Assembly (NCBI GenBank): GCA_944349855.1
Contig: CALVNS010000004.1
Coordinates: 32,093-96,092, forward strand
Direction of reading: 5' to 3'
Length of the DNA stretch: 64,000 bases
DNA from: an uncultured Eubacteriales bacterium
GTDB taxonomy: Bacteria; Bacillota; Clostridia; Christensenellales; Aristaeellaceae
Positions within the stretch are counted from its first letter, which is position 1. Each line of letters starts with the position of its first letter. Both the position numbers and the translations under genes were made by a program. Positions 25,718 through 34,848 of the stretch are shown here, piece after piece. The notes under the pieces are model-generated. The model was not told the DNA's origin. It searched no databases and worked only from the letters and a program-made list of their open reading frames with translations.

Positions 25718-25895
25718 CCGGGGCAGAAGGAGAAGATACGCTGTTCCCTTTCGGGAAGATGTCGCGCTCTCGTCCTGTTTCCCGCACCGGCACTTTCATG
25801 TGCCTGCGGTCGCGGCGCTGTTGCCGCTTGCCCTGGGCATATGATGTCCGGACGGAGGGAACGATATGCGGCGAAACAATGAGAAAAACGGGAAT
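25688..25895 (-). ncRNA. Candidate structured RNA or long structured 3' UTR (unassigned)
   Basis: No protein-like frame occurs here. Read on the minus strand, the interval has successive hairpins: GCGGC/GCCGC; a stacked CCGCA-GGCAC/GTGCC-GG-TGCGG; a TTCCC/GGGAA stem closed by a GAAA tetraloop; and the terminal AGCGCGGC terminator with a T-tract. It could be a small RNA, a structured 3' UTR of the peptide-binding gene, or chance folding of GC-rich DNA. No motif of RNase P, tmRNA, SRP, T-box or common riboswitches was found, and no strong internal promoter. Confidence 0.35.
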
Positions 25896-25898
25896 TTT

Positions 25899-27548
25899 TC
25901 AGTATGACCAGGACTCTATGCCGCGCAACAGCTCCAGCTCACGGATGTCGCGCGCCTCGGTGAAGGCCTCGCGTGCAAGCAGCGCGCCCGTGCGCCAGTA
26001 GAGTGCGGCAAACGGAATGTCGTTGGAAAACTGATGCTGGATCTCGGACATCTTCGACTGGAAGGCGTCCGCCTCATAGCAGCCGGCGCGCAGATCGCGG
26101 ATCAGGGTGTTCATGTCCTGGCTGTTGTAGCGGCTGAAGTTCGCGCCCGGATAGTTGACGCCCGCATTGCTCAGCAGCATGAAGCCCGGGTCGGGCACCA
26201 CATCCAGATTGTAGGCGCAAAGCGCCAGCGCGAAGTTGCCGCTGTTCAGGTTGGTCAGCACCTCCTCATAGGAGCGGATGGAGACGGATGCGTTGATGCC
26301 CACGTCCTTGAGCATCTGCGCGATCTGCTCGGCGGCGTTGCGGCGCACGTTGCTGCCCGGCTCGTCATAGACGAGAATCGGGAAGTAGAGCGCCATGCCT
26401 TCCACCGCATTGTCGGGCTGATACCGCTTGCCGTCGGTCGCAAGCCGCCAGCCCAGGCTGTCCAGGATCGCGCGGGAGACCTCCGGGGCGTAGGTGTCCT
26501 GCGCGGCGCTTTCATCATACAGCCAGGTGCCGGACATGACCGGGCCCGTGGCGGGCGTGGCCATGTTTTGATAGACCGAGCTGATCAGCGCGTCGCGGTC
26601 GATGGCCATGAGGATGGCCTGGCGCATCTGCACGTCCTCCAGCGAGCCGTCCTGCTTGCGGTAGCTGTGGTTCATCAGCAGGACCTCCAGCTGGCGCGTG
26701 CGGTAGTCGATCAGGTAGCTGTTGAGGCTGCCGGAGTAGCGCGTCGCGTTGAGCGAACGGGTCATGGCCACATCCACGTCGCCGGCCTCGAACGCGTCGA
26801 GCACGTCGTCGCTCTCGGCGTAGATGTTGGCGACCACATCCGTGATCTGCGGCGCGCGCCGCCACCAGGAGGTATTGGCCGTCAGGCGCAGCTGCACGCC
26901 CGGCACGTATTCGGCGATGCGGTAGGGACCTGTGCCGGAGGGCGCCTCGGAGGCGACCTCGCTGGCGGGCAGGATGGGGAACGTCAGCGCGTACAGCGCG
27001 CCGTAGTAGGACCGGCGCAGCGTGATGGACAGCTGCAGATCATTTTCCTCCGATGCGCTCCACCCGGAAATGAAGTACAGAACGCTCTGGTACAGGCCGC
27101 GTTCCTCGGCGGGAATGTCCGTCTCCAGGTTGCTGTTCAGCCCGCTGAGCTGTTGGATGCGGTCGAGTGTGGCGCACACGTCCGCCGCTGTCAGCGGCTG
27201 GCCGTTGTGGAACGTGACCCCCGAGCGCAGCGTGATGTCCAGGCGCTTGCCATCGTTGGCGAACTCCCACTCCAGCGCGAGCTTGCCGGTCGGCTGTTCG
27301 TTGTCGTCCAACTCAAACAGCCCCTCGTATACGAGCGCGAGCACGCTCACCGGATCGCGCTCGCGCAGGGAGAGGGGATAGAGCTGCATCGCGTCGTCCG
27401 CGACGATGGCTACCGTCAGGGCGTTGTCCAGCGCGCGGACGGGCGTCAGGCCGGCGCACAGCAAAACCGCCAGCAGGGCGCAGCAGAGCTTACGCCATGG
27501 CCGACGGCTGCGGAGGGAAGTAGTACTTGCGATAGATCTCATAGGCAT
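25899..27548 (-). CDS. Family 5 (peptide/nickel-type) extracellular solute-binding protein
   Basis: Up to 549 residues. A signal peptide is visible (RRPWRKLCCALLAVLLCAGLTPVRA) with no lipobox at the cleavage site. The mature part has the family segments LALVYEGLFELD, GKRLDITLRSGVTFHNGQPLTAADVCATLDRI, SGTGPYRIAEYVPG, MRQAILMAIDRDALI and QIAQMLKDVGINASVSI. It would bind an oligopeptide or similar ligand outside the cell. No permease or ATPase gene adjoins it. Its start lies inside the upstream transglycosylase gene: ATG 27548 or 27542, an overlap of 53-59 nt with no later in-frame start before the signal sequence. Last gene of the polA-coaE-transglycosylase run. Confidence 0.85.
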   Translation of the reverse strand: MPMRSIASTTSLRSRRPWRKLCCALLAVLLCAGLTPVRALDNALTVAIVADDAMQLYPLSLRERDPVSVLALVYEGLFELDDNEQPTGKLALEWEFANDGKRLDITLRSGVTFHNGQPLTAADVCATLDRIQQLSGLNSNLETDIPAEERGLYQSVLYFISGWSASEENDLQLSITLRRSYYGALYALTFPILPASEVASEAPSGTGPYRIAEYVPGVQLRLTANTSWWRRAPQITDVVANIYAESDDVLDAFEAGDVDVAMTRSLNATRYSGSLNSYLIDYRTRQLEVLLMNHSYRKQDGSLEDVQMRQAILMAIDRDALISSVYQNMATPATGPVMSGTWLYDESAAQDTYAPEVSRAILDSLGWRLATDGKRYQPDNAVEGMALYFPILVYDEPGSNVRRNAAEQIAQMLKDVGINASVSIRSYEEVLTNLNSGNFALALCAYNLDVVPDPGFMLLSNAGVNYPGANFSRYNSQDMNTLIRDLRAGCYEADAFQSKMSEIQHQFSNDIPFAALYWRTGALLAREAFTEARDIRELELLRGIESWSY

Positions 27549-28251
27549 TCATCACCCTTTGCGCGTACGTCGATGTGCCGCCTTCCGGCACGTTTTGCAG
27601 CGTCACCCCGTCGGGGCTATACTTGGGATTGGCCAGCCAGGCGTCCACATTGCCCTGCCCGGCGTGGTAACCGCACACGACTTTGAGGATGTCGCCGTCA
27701 AAGCGCCGGCTGAGGTAACCCAGATACCATGTGCCAAAGCGCACGTTGGTCTCCGGATCGTAGAGCAGGTCAAAGGAATAGCCCTCGTCCTCGTTCAGCG
27801 ATTCAGCCGCCCATTGCGCGGTCGGCTCCATCAGTTGCATCAGGCCGCGCGCGCCCAGGCGCGACTCGGCCTGCGGGTCAAAGCTCGACTCGCACAGGAT
27901 GACCGCGCTGACGAGCGCGGGATCGACGCCGTTTTCGGCGGCGTAGCGGACGATGAGATCCTTAAAGTAGAGCGGATGGCTGGCCAGGTCGGTCGCCTCC
28001 TGCTCGAGCCTGCGGCGCTCGGCCTCGTGCGCGATGTACGTGCGCGTGACGAGGATGCACGAGAGCGCCAGCGCGGTGCAGGCAAGCACGGCGATGCCGG
28101 CGCGCAGCCATAGCGGCACGGCGGCAAACAGCGCGGCCTGACGGCGCACAAAGGCCGCCGGCCGGCCGGCGGCCAGCGAACGTCGCGGCGGGGCGGGGCG
28201 CGGCCTGCGCCGCCGTCTCAACGTGCCCGCAGAGGGGGATTGCTGTGTCAT
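27490..28251 (-). CDS. Membrane-anchored lytic transglycosylase (Slt family)
   Basis: 253 residues. A basic Arg/Pro-rich cytoplasmic N-terminus (1-45), one membrane segment (about 48-70) and a lysozyme-like SLT domain. The catalytic glutamate is Glu121 in LCESSFDPQAESRLGARGLMQLMEPTA, with NVRFGTWYLGYLSRRF and VCGYHAGQGNVDAWL completing the family pattern. It would cleave peptidoglycan, forming 1,6-anhydro-muramoyl ends, outside the membrane. ATG 28251 overlaps the coaE stop by 4 nt; this coaE-slt order is common in Clostridia. Confidence 0.9.
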   Translation of the reverse strand: MTQQSPSAGTLRRRRRPRPAPPRRSLAAGRPAAFVRRQAALFAAVPLWLRAGIAVLACTALALSCILVTRTYIAHEAERRRLEQEATDLASHPLYFKDLIVRYAAENGVDPALVSAVILCESSFDPQAESRLGARGLMQLMEPTAQWAAESLNEDEGYSFDLLYDPETNVRFGTWYLGYLSRRFDGDILKVVCGYHAGQGNVDAWLANPKYSPDGVTLQNVPEGGTSTYAQRVMNAYEIYRKYYFPPQPSAMA

Positions 28252-28880
28252 GCGAGGGGGGCTCCTTTCCTGGCATGCTCGGCCGCCAGCGCGGCGAGCG
28301 TCTTTTCCCACAGCGCGCGCACCTCCAGGCGTGTCTCTTCGACGGTGCGCATGGTGGAGATCACACGGTTGGCGCGCAATACCTTGCTGCGCAGCGACAT
28401 CTGGCTGGCCACACGCGCGCGCGCCTCCTGCTCGCTCATCCCGTCGCGCACCATGATGCGGCGGATCTGCTCGGCTTCAGGCACACACACAAGCCAGGTC
28501 TCGTCGACCTTCTGGTCCATGCCGGTCTCAAAGAGCAGAGGTACGTCCAGTACGACGGCGGGCGTGCCCGCCTCCGCCAGCCGCCGCATCTCGCTTTCGA
28601 TCCGCGCGAAGACGAGCGGATGCACGATGCCCTCCAAATCGCGGCGGGCATAGCGGTCGGCGAACACGATTGCGGCGAGCTTCTTGCGGTCGAGCACATT
28701 GCCGTCAAACACGCCGTCGCCAAAGCGCGTTCGGATGGACGGCAGCGCTTCGCCGCCCGGAGCCGTGAGCGCATGGGAGATCGCGTCGGCGTCGAGGACG
28801 GGCGCACCCAACAGGCGCAGGCAGGTGCTGACCGTCGATTTGCCGCTTCCAATGCCGCCGGTAAGGCCGATGCGGTACAT
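28248..28880 (-). CDS. coaE: Dephospho-CoA kinase
   Basis: 210 residues. P-loop GGIGSGKS (residues 8-15), VLDADAISHAL, LEGIVHPLVFARIE, and the lid DVPLLFETGMD. It phosphorylates dephospho-CoA at the 3' ribose hydroxyl, the final step in CoA synthesis. AAAGGAGG lies before the ATG. Follows polA by 54 nt with no terminator between, consistent with one transcript. Confidence 0.95.
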   Translation of the reverse strand: MYRIGLTGGIGSGKSTVSTCLRLLGAPVLDADAISHALTAPGGEALPSIRTRFGDGVFDGNVLDRKKLAAIVFADRYARRDLEGIVHPLVFARIESEMRRLAEAGTPAVVLDVPLLFETGMDQKVDETWLVCVPEAEQIRRIMVRDGMSEQEARARVASQMSLRSKVLRANRVISTMRTVEETRLEVRALWEKTLAALAAEHARKGAPLA

Positions 28881-28934
28881 ACAGGATACCTCCTTTTCTA
28901 TAGACGATCCGGACGGGAAAAAGACTGCAACGGA

Positions 28935-31478
28935 TTATTTTGCGTCAAACCAGGTCTTGCCCGCGTGCACATCGGCGACAAGTGGAACGGACAGCTGTGC
29001 CGCGCCCTCCATGCACGTCTTGAGCACCCGGGAAACCGCATCCAGCTCTTCGGGGGGCGTCTCGACGATCAATTCGTCGTGCACCTGCAGGATCAGCCGC
29101 GCGCGCAGGCCCAGCTCCGCCAGGCGCTCGTGCACGCGCACCATCGCCAGCTTGATGATGTCCGCCGCAGTACCCTGCACCGGAGTGTTCATCGCGGCGC
29201 GCTCGCCGAAGGAACGGGTGTTGTAATTGGAAGAGGAGAGCTCCGGCAGCGGTCTGCGTCGCCCGAACATCGTCGTCGAATAGCCCAGCAGCTTGCCCTT
29301 GGCCACAGCATCGTCCATGAAGCGGCGCACGCCCGGATAACGGCTGAAATAGCGCTCGATGAACGCGCCGGCTTCGCGGCGGGAGACGCCCACGTTGCGC
29401 GCGAGTCCAAAGTCGCTGATGCCGTAGACGATGCCGAAGTTGACCGCCTTGGCCGCCGAGCGCATGGCGGGGGTGACTTCATTCAACGGCACGCCGTAGA
29501 CTTCGGCCGCGGTGCGTGCGTGAATGTCCTGGCCTGCGCGGAAGGCCTCGATCATGCCCTCGTCGCCCGACAGGTGCGCCAGCAGCCGCAGCTCGATCTG
29601 CGAATAGTCCGCATCGCAAAGCAGCCACCCCTCGCGCGCAGTGAACGCGCGGCGGATCTCGCGCCCCAGCGCGGTGCGCACGGGGATGTTTTGAAGGTTC
29701 GGCTCGGTGGAAGAGATGCGGCCCGTCGCCGTGGCCGTCTGGTCAAACCAGGTATGAATGCGCCCGTCGCGCCCGATGAGCTTGACCATGCCCTCGACGT
29801 ACGTGCCATTGAGCTTGGAGAGCTGACGGTAGGCGAGAATCTTGGCGATCACAGGATGCCTGTCCGAGAGCGCCTCGAGCGTCTCCGCGTCGGTGGAATA
29901 GCCGGACTTGGTCTTGCGGCCCGCGGGCAGGCCCAGGCGCTCAAAGAGCACCTCGCCCAGCTGTTTGGGGCTGGAGATGTTGAAGCCGTCGACGCCCGTG
30001 AGCGCGTAGATCTCGCCGCGAAGCCGATCCAGCTCGCGCGTATAGCCTTCGCCCAACCTGAGCAGTTCCTCGCGCGCGACGGGGAACCCCTCCCGCTCCA
30101 TGGAAAAGAGCGTCTGCATGAGCGGCATTTCGATATCGCGATAGAGCGAGGCCATGCCGTCGGCCTTGAGCTGCTCCATCTGGCGCAGGTGCGCCTGACA
30201 AAGCGCGCAGGCGTCGGCCGGCGCGTCATAGGCCTTTTGCAGAGGATCGAGCAGATAGGCCTCCAGCAGCGTGTCCGCGTCGATCGCTGTACAGGGTACA
30301 TCCCACTCGAATAGCTGGGTCAGCAGCCGTTTGGCGCCGTGTACCCACAGCGGGCGCGCCCCTGTCAACAGGGGAGAAAGCGCGCGCATCGCCTCGCGCG
30401 CGTCCAGACCGTCGGTCAGCAGATCCTGCGCGAGGGGAATGCGCGCCCGCTCGCCCGTGGGGCAGGCGAGCGTCAGCTCCTGTGCAAGGCATAGCGCGAC
30501 GGGACCGTCGGGCAGGGCGTCTATAAACGCACGAATGTCATCGGGAGATGCCAACGCGCGCTCCTCCTGCCAGGCGACCGTCATGGGCGCCGGGGCCGTG
30601 GCGGGCGCTGCGCCGGGCGCGAGCGCCAACAGGCGGGGGATCAGGGATTTCATTTCGTATTCTTCCAGAACGGGCGCGCCGCCGGACAGATCGCGCACGC
30701 GGCACGCCTCCCAGTCCAGCTCGATGGGCGCATCGCGGTCGATCGTGGCGAGCTTCTTGCTCATCAGCGCGCTCTCGCGTCCGTCGATCATGCGCTCGCG
30801 CAGCTTGCCCTTCAGGTCCGCCGGCGCGGCGTCCAGCGCGCGCTCGACGGTGCCGTACTGCGAAAGCAGCTTGACCGCCGTCTTTTCGCCCACGCCCGGC
30901 ACGCCGGGAATGTTGTCGGAAGCGTCGCCCATCAGCCCCTTGAGGTCGGGAATCTGCGCGGGCGTGACGCCGAACGTCGCCAGCACCGTCTCCGGATCGA
31001 ACTCCACCGTGTCGGAGATGCCGCGCTTGGTGTACAGCACGTGCGTTTGTTCGCTCACCAGCTGCATGGCGTCACGGTCGCCCGTCACCAGCAGCGCACG
31101 CACGCCGCGCGCCTCGCACAGACGGCTGACCGTGCCGAGCATGTCGTCCGCCTCGAACGAGGGCAGCTCCAGCTGCACGACGCCCATGGCGTCCAGCAAC
31201 CGGCGCAACATGGGGAACTGTTCGCGCAGCTCTTCGGGCGTGGGCTTGCGCCCCGCCTTGTATTCGGCAAAGTCCGCATGGCGAAACGTCGGCCCGTGCA
31301 TGTCAAAGGCGACGGCCAGGTAGGATGGGCGCACCTGTGCCAGAAGCTTGAGCAGCATGCTCGCAAAGCCCATGACGGCATGGGTGTGCAGGCCGGCGCT
31401 GGTGGTCAGCGGCGGCAGCGCGTGAAACGCACGGTGCATGAGGCTGTTGCCGTCCACGACGATAAAGGTTTCCACCAC
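28935..31478 (-). CDS. polA: DNA polymerase I
   Basis: 847 residues. The 5'-3' exonuclease domain (1-290) has VDGNSLMHRAFHALP, FDMHGPTFRH, ELPSFEADDMLGT and GDASDNIPGVPGVGEKTAVKLL. The middle domain lacks the DxE exonuclease residues (PDGPVALCLAQEL), so proofreading is probably absent, as in many Firmicutes. The polymerase domain has motif A DADYSQIELRLLAHLS, motif B RSAAKAVNFGIVYGIS and motif C QVHDELIVE. It begins with two GTG codons in tandem; GTG 31478 is preferred, with GAAGGAGA about 9 nt upstream. Heads the polA-coaE-slt-peptide-binding run. Confidence 0.96.
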   Translation of the reverse strand: MVETFIVVDGNSLMHRAFHALPPLTTSAGLHTHAVMGFASMLLKLLAQVRPSYLAVAFDMHGPTFRHADFAEYKAGRKPTPEELREQFPMLRRLLDAMGVVQLELPSFEADDMLGTVSRLCEARGVRALLVTGDRDAMQLVSEQTHVLYTKRGISDTVEFDPETVLATFGVTPAQIPDLKGLMGDASDNIPGVPGVGEKTAVKLLSQYGTVERALDAAPADLKGKLRERMIDGRESALMSKKLATIDRDAPIELDWEACRVRDLSGGAPVLEEYEMKSLIPRLLALAPGAAPATAPAPMTVAWQEERALASPDDIRAFIDALPDGPVALCLAQELTLACPTGERARIPLAQDLLTDGLDAREAMRALSPLLTGARPLWVHGAKRLLTQLFEWDVPCTAIDADTLLEAYLLDPLQKAYDAPADACALCQAHLRQMEQLKADGMASLYRDIEMPLMQTLFSMEREGFPVAREELLRLGEGYTRELDRLRGEIYALTGVDGFNISSPKQLGEVLFERLGLPAGRKTKSGYSTDAETLEALSDRHPVIAKILAYRQLSKLNGTYVEGMVKLIGRDGRIHTWFDQTATATGRISSTEPNLQNIPVRTALGREIRRAFTAREGWLLCDADYSQIELRLLAHLSGDEGMIEAFRAGQDIHARTAAEVYGVPLNEVTPAMRSAAKAVNFGIVYGISDFGLARNVGVSRREAGAFIERYFSRYPGVRRFMDDAVAKGKLLGYSTTMFGRRRPLPELSSSNYNTRSFGERAAMNTPVQGTAADIIKLAMVRVHERLAELGLRARLILQVHDELIVETPPEELDAVSRVLKTCMEGAAQLSVPLVADVHAGKTWFDAK

Positions 31479-31512
31479 GGCGACGTCTCCTTCGCTAGCT
31501 CTTTCTGTTTAT

Positions 31513-31541
31513 AGAATACCACAAGAAGGGGAAAAATACAA
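31513..31541 (-). promoter_or_regulatory. Promoter of polA
   Basis: Minus strand TTGTAT, 17-bp spacer, TATTCT, 35 bp before the GTG. Divergent from the phosphoglucomutase promoter. Confidence 0.6.
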
Positions 31542-31582
31542 ATCCCCCTCGTCCGTTCCGGAAGCGGGCGATAAAAAAAAGA

Positions 31583-31611
31583 TGGAAAAACCGGCAGAAC
31601 TGTACTATACT
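31583..31611 (+). promoter_or_regulatory. Promoter of the phosphohexomutase gene
   Basis: TGGAAA, 17-bp spacer, TATACT. The -10 is good and the -35 moderate. Confidence 0.55.
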
Positions 31612-31661
31612 ATATTTGACACCGTATGCAGCTCATCCCATCAAGCAAGGAGGAGAACCTC

Positions 31662-33386
31662 GTGACGTATAAAGAACGATACGAACAATGGCTTCGCGAT
31701 TTCGCGGACGATCCGGCGACTGTGGCGGAACTTCAGGCCATTGCGGGAGACGAAAAGGAGATCGAGGACCGCTTCTACACCGAGCTCTCGTTTGGCACGG
31801 CGGGAATGCGCGGCGTACTTGGCGCTGGCACGAACCGCATGAACCTGCAAAACGTGCGCCGCGCCACCAAGGGCTTTGCCGACTATATCAATGCGGGCGA
31901 TCCATCCTACCGCGCGCGCGGCGTGGTCATCGCCTATGACTCGCGGCGCATGTCGCCGGAGTTTGCAAGGGCTGCGGCGCTGGTGCTGTGTCGCGAGGGC
32001 ATCCACGTGTATCTCTTTGACGAGCTACGCCCGGTGCCGATCCTCTCCTATGCCGTGCGCCACCTGCACGCCGTGGCGGGCATCGTCATTACCGCCAGCC
32101 ACAACCCGCCCCAGTATAACGGCTATAAGGTCTATTGGGAGGACGGCGCGCAGATGCCGCCCGAATACGCCGACCAGGTGCTTGCGCGCATCCGCGCCTG
32201 CACGTACAAGGACGCACAGGAGATGGATGAGGCTCAGGCCAGAGCGTCCGGCCTGCTGTCGATCATCGGCAACAAGGAAGTCGACGACGACTACATCGCG
32301 CAGGTCAAGACGCTTTCCGTCCAGCCCGAGCTCATGAAGCGGGCCGGCGGCGACCTCAAGATCGTCTACACGCCGCTGCACGGCTCGGGCAACAAGCCCG
32401 TGCGGCGCATCCTCAAGGAGATCGGCATCCGCAATGTGCTCGTCGTCAAAGAGCAGGAGCTGCCCGATCCGAACTTCAGCACCATCAAGGTGCCCAATCC
32501 CGAGGACCCCGCCGCGTTCAAGCTGGCCATGGAGCTGGCCGACCGCGAAGGCGCCGACTGCATCTTCGGCACCGACCCGGATTGTGACCGCGTCGGCATC
32601 GCGGTCAAGGACGACGCGGGACGGTATTACCTGATGACCGGCAACCAGATCGGCTGCGTGCTGCTGTACTACATCCTCAAGAGCCGCAAGATGCTGGGGA
32701 CATTGCCGGAAAATGGCGCGGTCGTCAAGTCGGTCGTCTCCACGGAGCTGGCGCGCAGGATCGCGGACAGCTATGGACTGACGACGTTCGACACGCTGAC
32801 GGGCTTCAAGTTCATCGCCGAAAAGATCCAGCAGTTTGAGGACACGGGCGCGTATACGTTTGTCTTCGGCTTTGAGGAGAGCTATGGATTCCTTTCCTCG
32901 ACGTTCGTGCGCGACAAGGACGGCGTCAACGCGTCGCTGCTCATCGCCGAGGCGGCCGTGTGGGCCAAGACGCAGGGCAAGACGCTCTACGACATCCTCA
33001 TGGAGATCTACCAGATCTATGGCGCATACGTAGAAAAGGTCGTCTCCGTCACGCTGCCGGGGAAAGATGGCCTGCAGCGCATGCAGGAGATCATGCAAAA
33101 CCTGCGCGCTAAGCCGCCCAGGGAGCTGGCTTCGCTCAAGGTGCTGGCCGTGCGCGACTACCTGACGGGCGAGCGCACGGATGAACGGGGCGGCAAGACC
33201 GCACTGGACCTGCCCCACTCGAATGTGCTCTACTTCGAGTTGGAGGGCGGCGCTTGGGTCTGCATCCGACCGTCCGGTACGGAGCCAAAGATCAAGCTGT
33301 ACGTGAACACGAACGCCGCGGAGATGGCCGGGGCGCAGGCGCTCAACGATGCGCTGCGCACGGCCAGCGAAGCGCTGATGAAGTGA
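31662..33386 (+). CDS. pgcA: Phosphoglucomutase/phosphomannomutase (alpha-D-phosphohexomutase)
   Basis: 574 residues, the size of the Bacillus PgcA group. Phosphoserine loop TASHNPPQYNGYKVYWEDGAQ (Ser146), metal loop FGTDPDCDRVGIAV, sugar loop GFEESYGFL, and phosphate loop IRPSGTEPKIKLYV are all intact. It interconverts glucose-1-phosphate and glucose-6-phosphate (or the mannose equivalents) for envelope polymers and glycogen. GTG 31662 is chosen because AAGGAGGA lies 8 nt upstream. Followed by a strong terminator. Confidence 0.94.
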   Translation: MTYKERYEQWLRDFADDPATVAELQAIAGDEKEIEDRFYTELSFGTAGMRGVLGAGTNRMNLQNVRRATKGFADYINAGDPSYRARGVVIAYDSRRMSPEFARAAALVLCREGIHVYLFDELRPVPILSYAVRHLHAVAGIVITASHNPPQYNGYKVYWEDGAQMPPEYADQVLARIRACTYKDAQEMDEAQARASGLLSIIGNKEVDDDYIAQVKTLSVQPELMKRAGGDLKIVYTPLHGSGNKPVRRILKEIGIRNVLVVKEQELPDPNFSTIKVPNPEDPAAFKLAMELADREGADCIFGTDPDCDRVGIAVKDDAGRYYLMTGNQIGCVLLYYILKSRKMLGTLPENGAVVKSVVSTELARRIADSYGLTTFDTLTGFKFIAEKIQQFEDTGAYTFVFGFEESYGFLSSTFVRDKDGVNASLLIAEAAVWAKTQGKTLYDILMEIYQIYGAYVEKVVSVTLPGKDGLQRMQEIMQNLRAKPPRELASLKVLAVRDYLTGERTDERGGKTALDLPHSNVLYFELEGGAWVCIRPSGTEPKIKLYVNTNAAEMAGAQALNDALRTASEALMK

Positions 33387-33400
33387 GTTGCGCAGCAGGA

Positions 33401-33424
33401 GGGCGGCTTCGGCCGCCCTTTTTT
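33401..33424 (+). terminator. Terminator of the phosphohexomutase gene
   Basis: GGGCGGC-TTCG-GCCGCCC with a stable tetraloop and six T residues. Confidence 0.92.
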
Positions 33425-33450
33425 GTCGCACCAACGCGAGGAGGCACACG

Positions 33451-34794
33451 ATGGGCGAGGACAAGTACGCAGGCGACTACCGGGTCGTCAAGCACATCGA
33501 TCCGGCGACCGGGAAGGAAGAGCGCCGCCTGGTCTACACGGGGGAATACTTCAGCTTGAATCTGGCGCCGAAGGAGAAGGCGCGCCGCTGCCTACTGCTG
33601 GCCGGCTGTGCGGCGCTGGGAATCTGCGGCTTTTTGATTGCCGGGCTGATCCAAAGCGCGGCAGCGCGCACGCTGCTGGTGTCCATGCCGCACATGTTCA
33701 CGATGATCTCGCTGTTTTTCATCCTGGTGAGCGCTGTGCGCATCCTGCGCCTGAAGGAGCGCTTTACGCGCAAGGAGCGCGACAAGGCGCTGCACCGGGG
33801 CAGAAACGCCTGCCGGGTGCAGACGCTGCTTTCGGCGGTGGCGCTGCTGGGCGATCTGTTTCTGGTGGTGACCGGACGGGGCAGCGAGGTAGAAGGTCTG
33901 GCCTTGCTGGGCTACGCACTGGTGCGCCTGGCTGGCGCGCTGGCGCTGCTCGTATTGGGGGACGTCAGCGCGCCCCTGGCCGACGTAGGGCCCTGCGGAG
34001 GCGATGGATGCATGCGGCGCACTGACGCCGCCCAGGCCGGCGCGCTGTTTCGAGGCCGGACCGAGACGCCAATACGGGCTTTTTTGCAGGGGCACATGGG
34101 GCGTGCGTGGCAGAGCGAGGATGGCTGCTGCGCCCAGATCGTGACGGGCGATTTCTGCTGCTTTGCAGGGGACGCGCGTGCGGCTGGCGCGCGCGAGCTG
34201 GCGGCACACATGCCGGCAGACCATCCGTCGGATTCGCTGCTCATGCTTCCGCACGAGGGCGAATGGGATGCCTGCATCGCCGATGTGTGGGGCGGTCGTG
34301 CCCAGCGGATCCGGCGTTACCGGTTGGATGCGGACGCGCTGCGAGTGGACCGGCTGCCGCCCGCGGTCGCGCCTGCCGGATACCGCCTCGCGCCGTTGGA
34401 CGGCCGGCTGTACCGCGCGGCACGCTCGCAGGCGTGGTCGAGGGACTTCGTGTCGCTCTTTGACGATGAGGAGGACTTCCGCGCGCGGGGGCTGGGCGTA
34501 GCCGCGCTTTGTGGGGATGAGCTGGTCGCCGCCGCGTCTTCCTACTTTATATATGACGGTGGCATTGAGATCCAGGTGCAGACGCGGAACGACCACCAGC
34601 GCAGAGGGCTTGCACGCTGCTGCAGCGCCGCGCTGATGGAGCAGTGTCTGCGCCGTGGCCTGGAGCCGCACTGGGATGCGGCCAATGAGGCCTCGCTTCG
34701 CCTGGCGCTGTGTCTGGGATACCGGGAGGCGGGCGCCTACGACGCGCTGGAGGTTGCCATGGCGGACGCAAAGAGCGGAAAATCCGAACATTAA
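33451..34794 (+). CDS. Membrane protein fused to a GNAT acetyltransferase domain
   Basis: 447 residues as one open frame. Residues 1-185 hold a hydrophilic head and about four membrane segments (roughly 48-68, 78-98, 128-145, 155-175) of no recognised family. From Met188 (ATG 34012) on, the sequence resembles ZmaR-like GNAT acetyltransferases (IRAFLQGHMGRAW, LDGRLYRAARSQAWSRDFVSLFDDEEDFRARGLG, VQTRNDHQRRGLARCCSAALMEQCLRRGLEPHWDAANEASLRLALCLGY). A GGAGG sequence sits 10 nt before ATG 34012, and a stop in another frame lies at 34023-34025. The two parts may therefore be a former overlapping gene pair fused by a frameshift, or the GNAT may also be made separately. AGGAGG precedes ATG 33451, but the gene follows a terminator and no clear promoter is seen. 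Confidence 0.75.
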   Translation: MGEDKYAGDYRVVKHIDPATGKEERRLVYTGEYFSLNLAPKEKARRCLLLAGCAALGICGFLIAGLIQSAAARTLLVSMPHMFTMISLFFILVSAVRILRLKERFTRKERDKALHRGRNACRVQTLLSAVALLGDLFLVVTGRGSEVEGLALLGYALVRLAGALALLVLGDVSAPLADVGPCGGDGCMRRTDAAQAGALFRGRTETPIRAFLQGHMGRAWQSEDGCCAQIVTGDFCCFAGDARAAGARELAAHMPADHPSDSLLMLPHEGEWDACIADVWGGRAQRIRRYRLDADALRVDRLPPAVAPAGYRLAPLDGRLYRAARSQAWSRDFVSLFDDEEDFRARGLGVAALCGDELVAAASSYFIYDGGIEIQVQTRNDHQRRGLARCCSAALMEQCLRRGLEPHWDAANEASLRLALCLGYREAGAYDALEVAMADAKSGKSEH

Positions 34795-34848
34795 AAAAAT
34801 ACAAAGCACAAAGATTCGATGAAATTTGTGTTTTTTTGCGGAAGACCC

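Noticed and set aside
25617-25900. T-box leader for asnA
   Set aside because: The T-box sequence (GGGTGGNACCGCG type) is absent and a consensus promoter lies after the terminator, so asnA mRNA does not contain the structured region.
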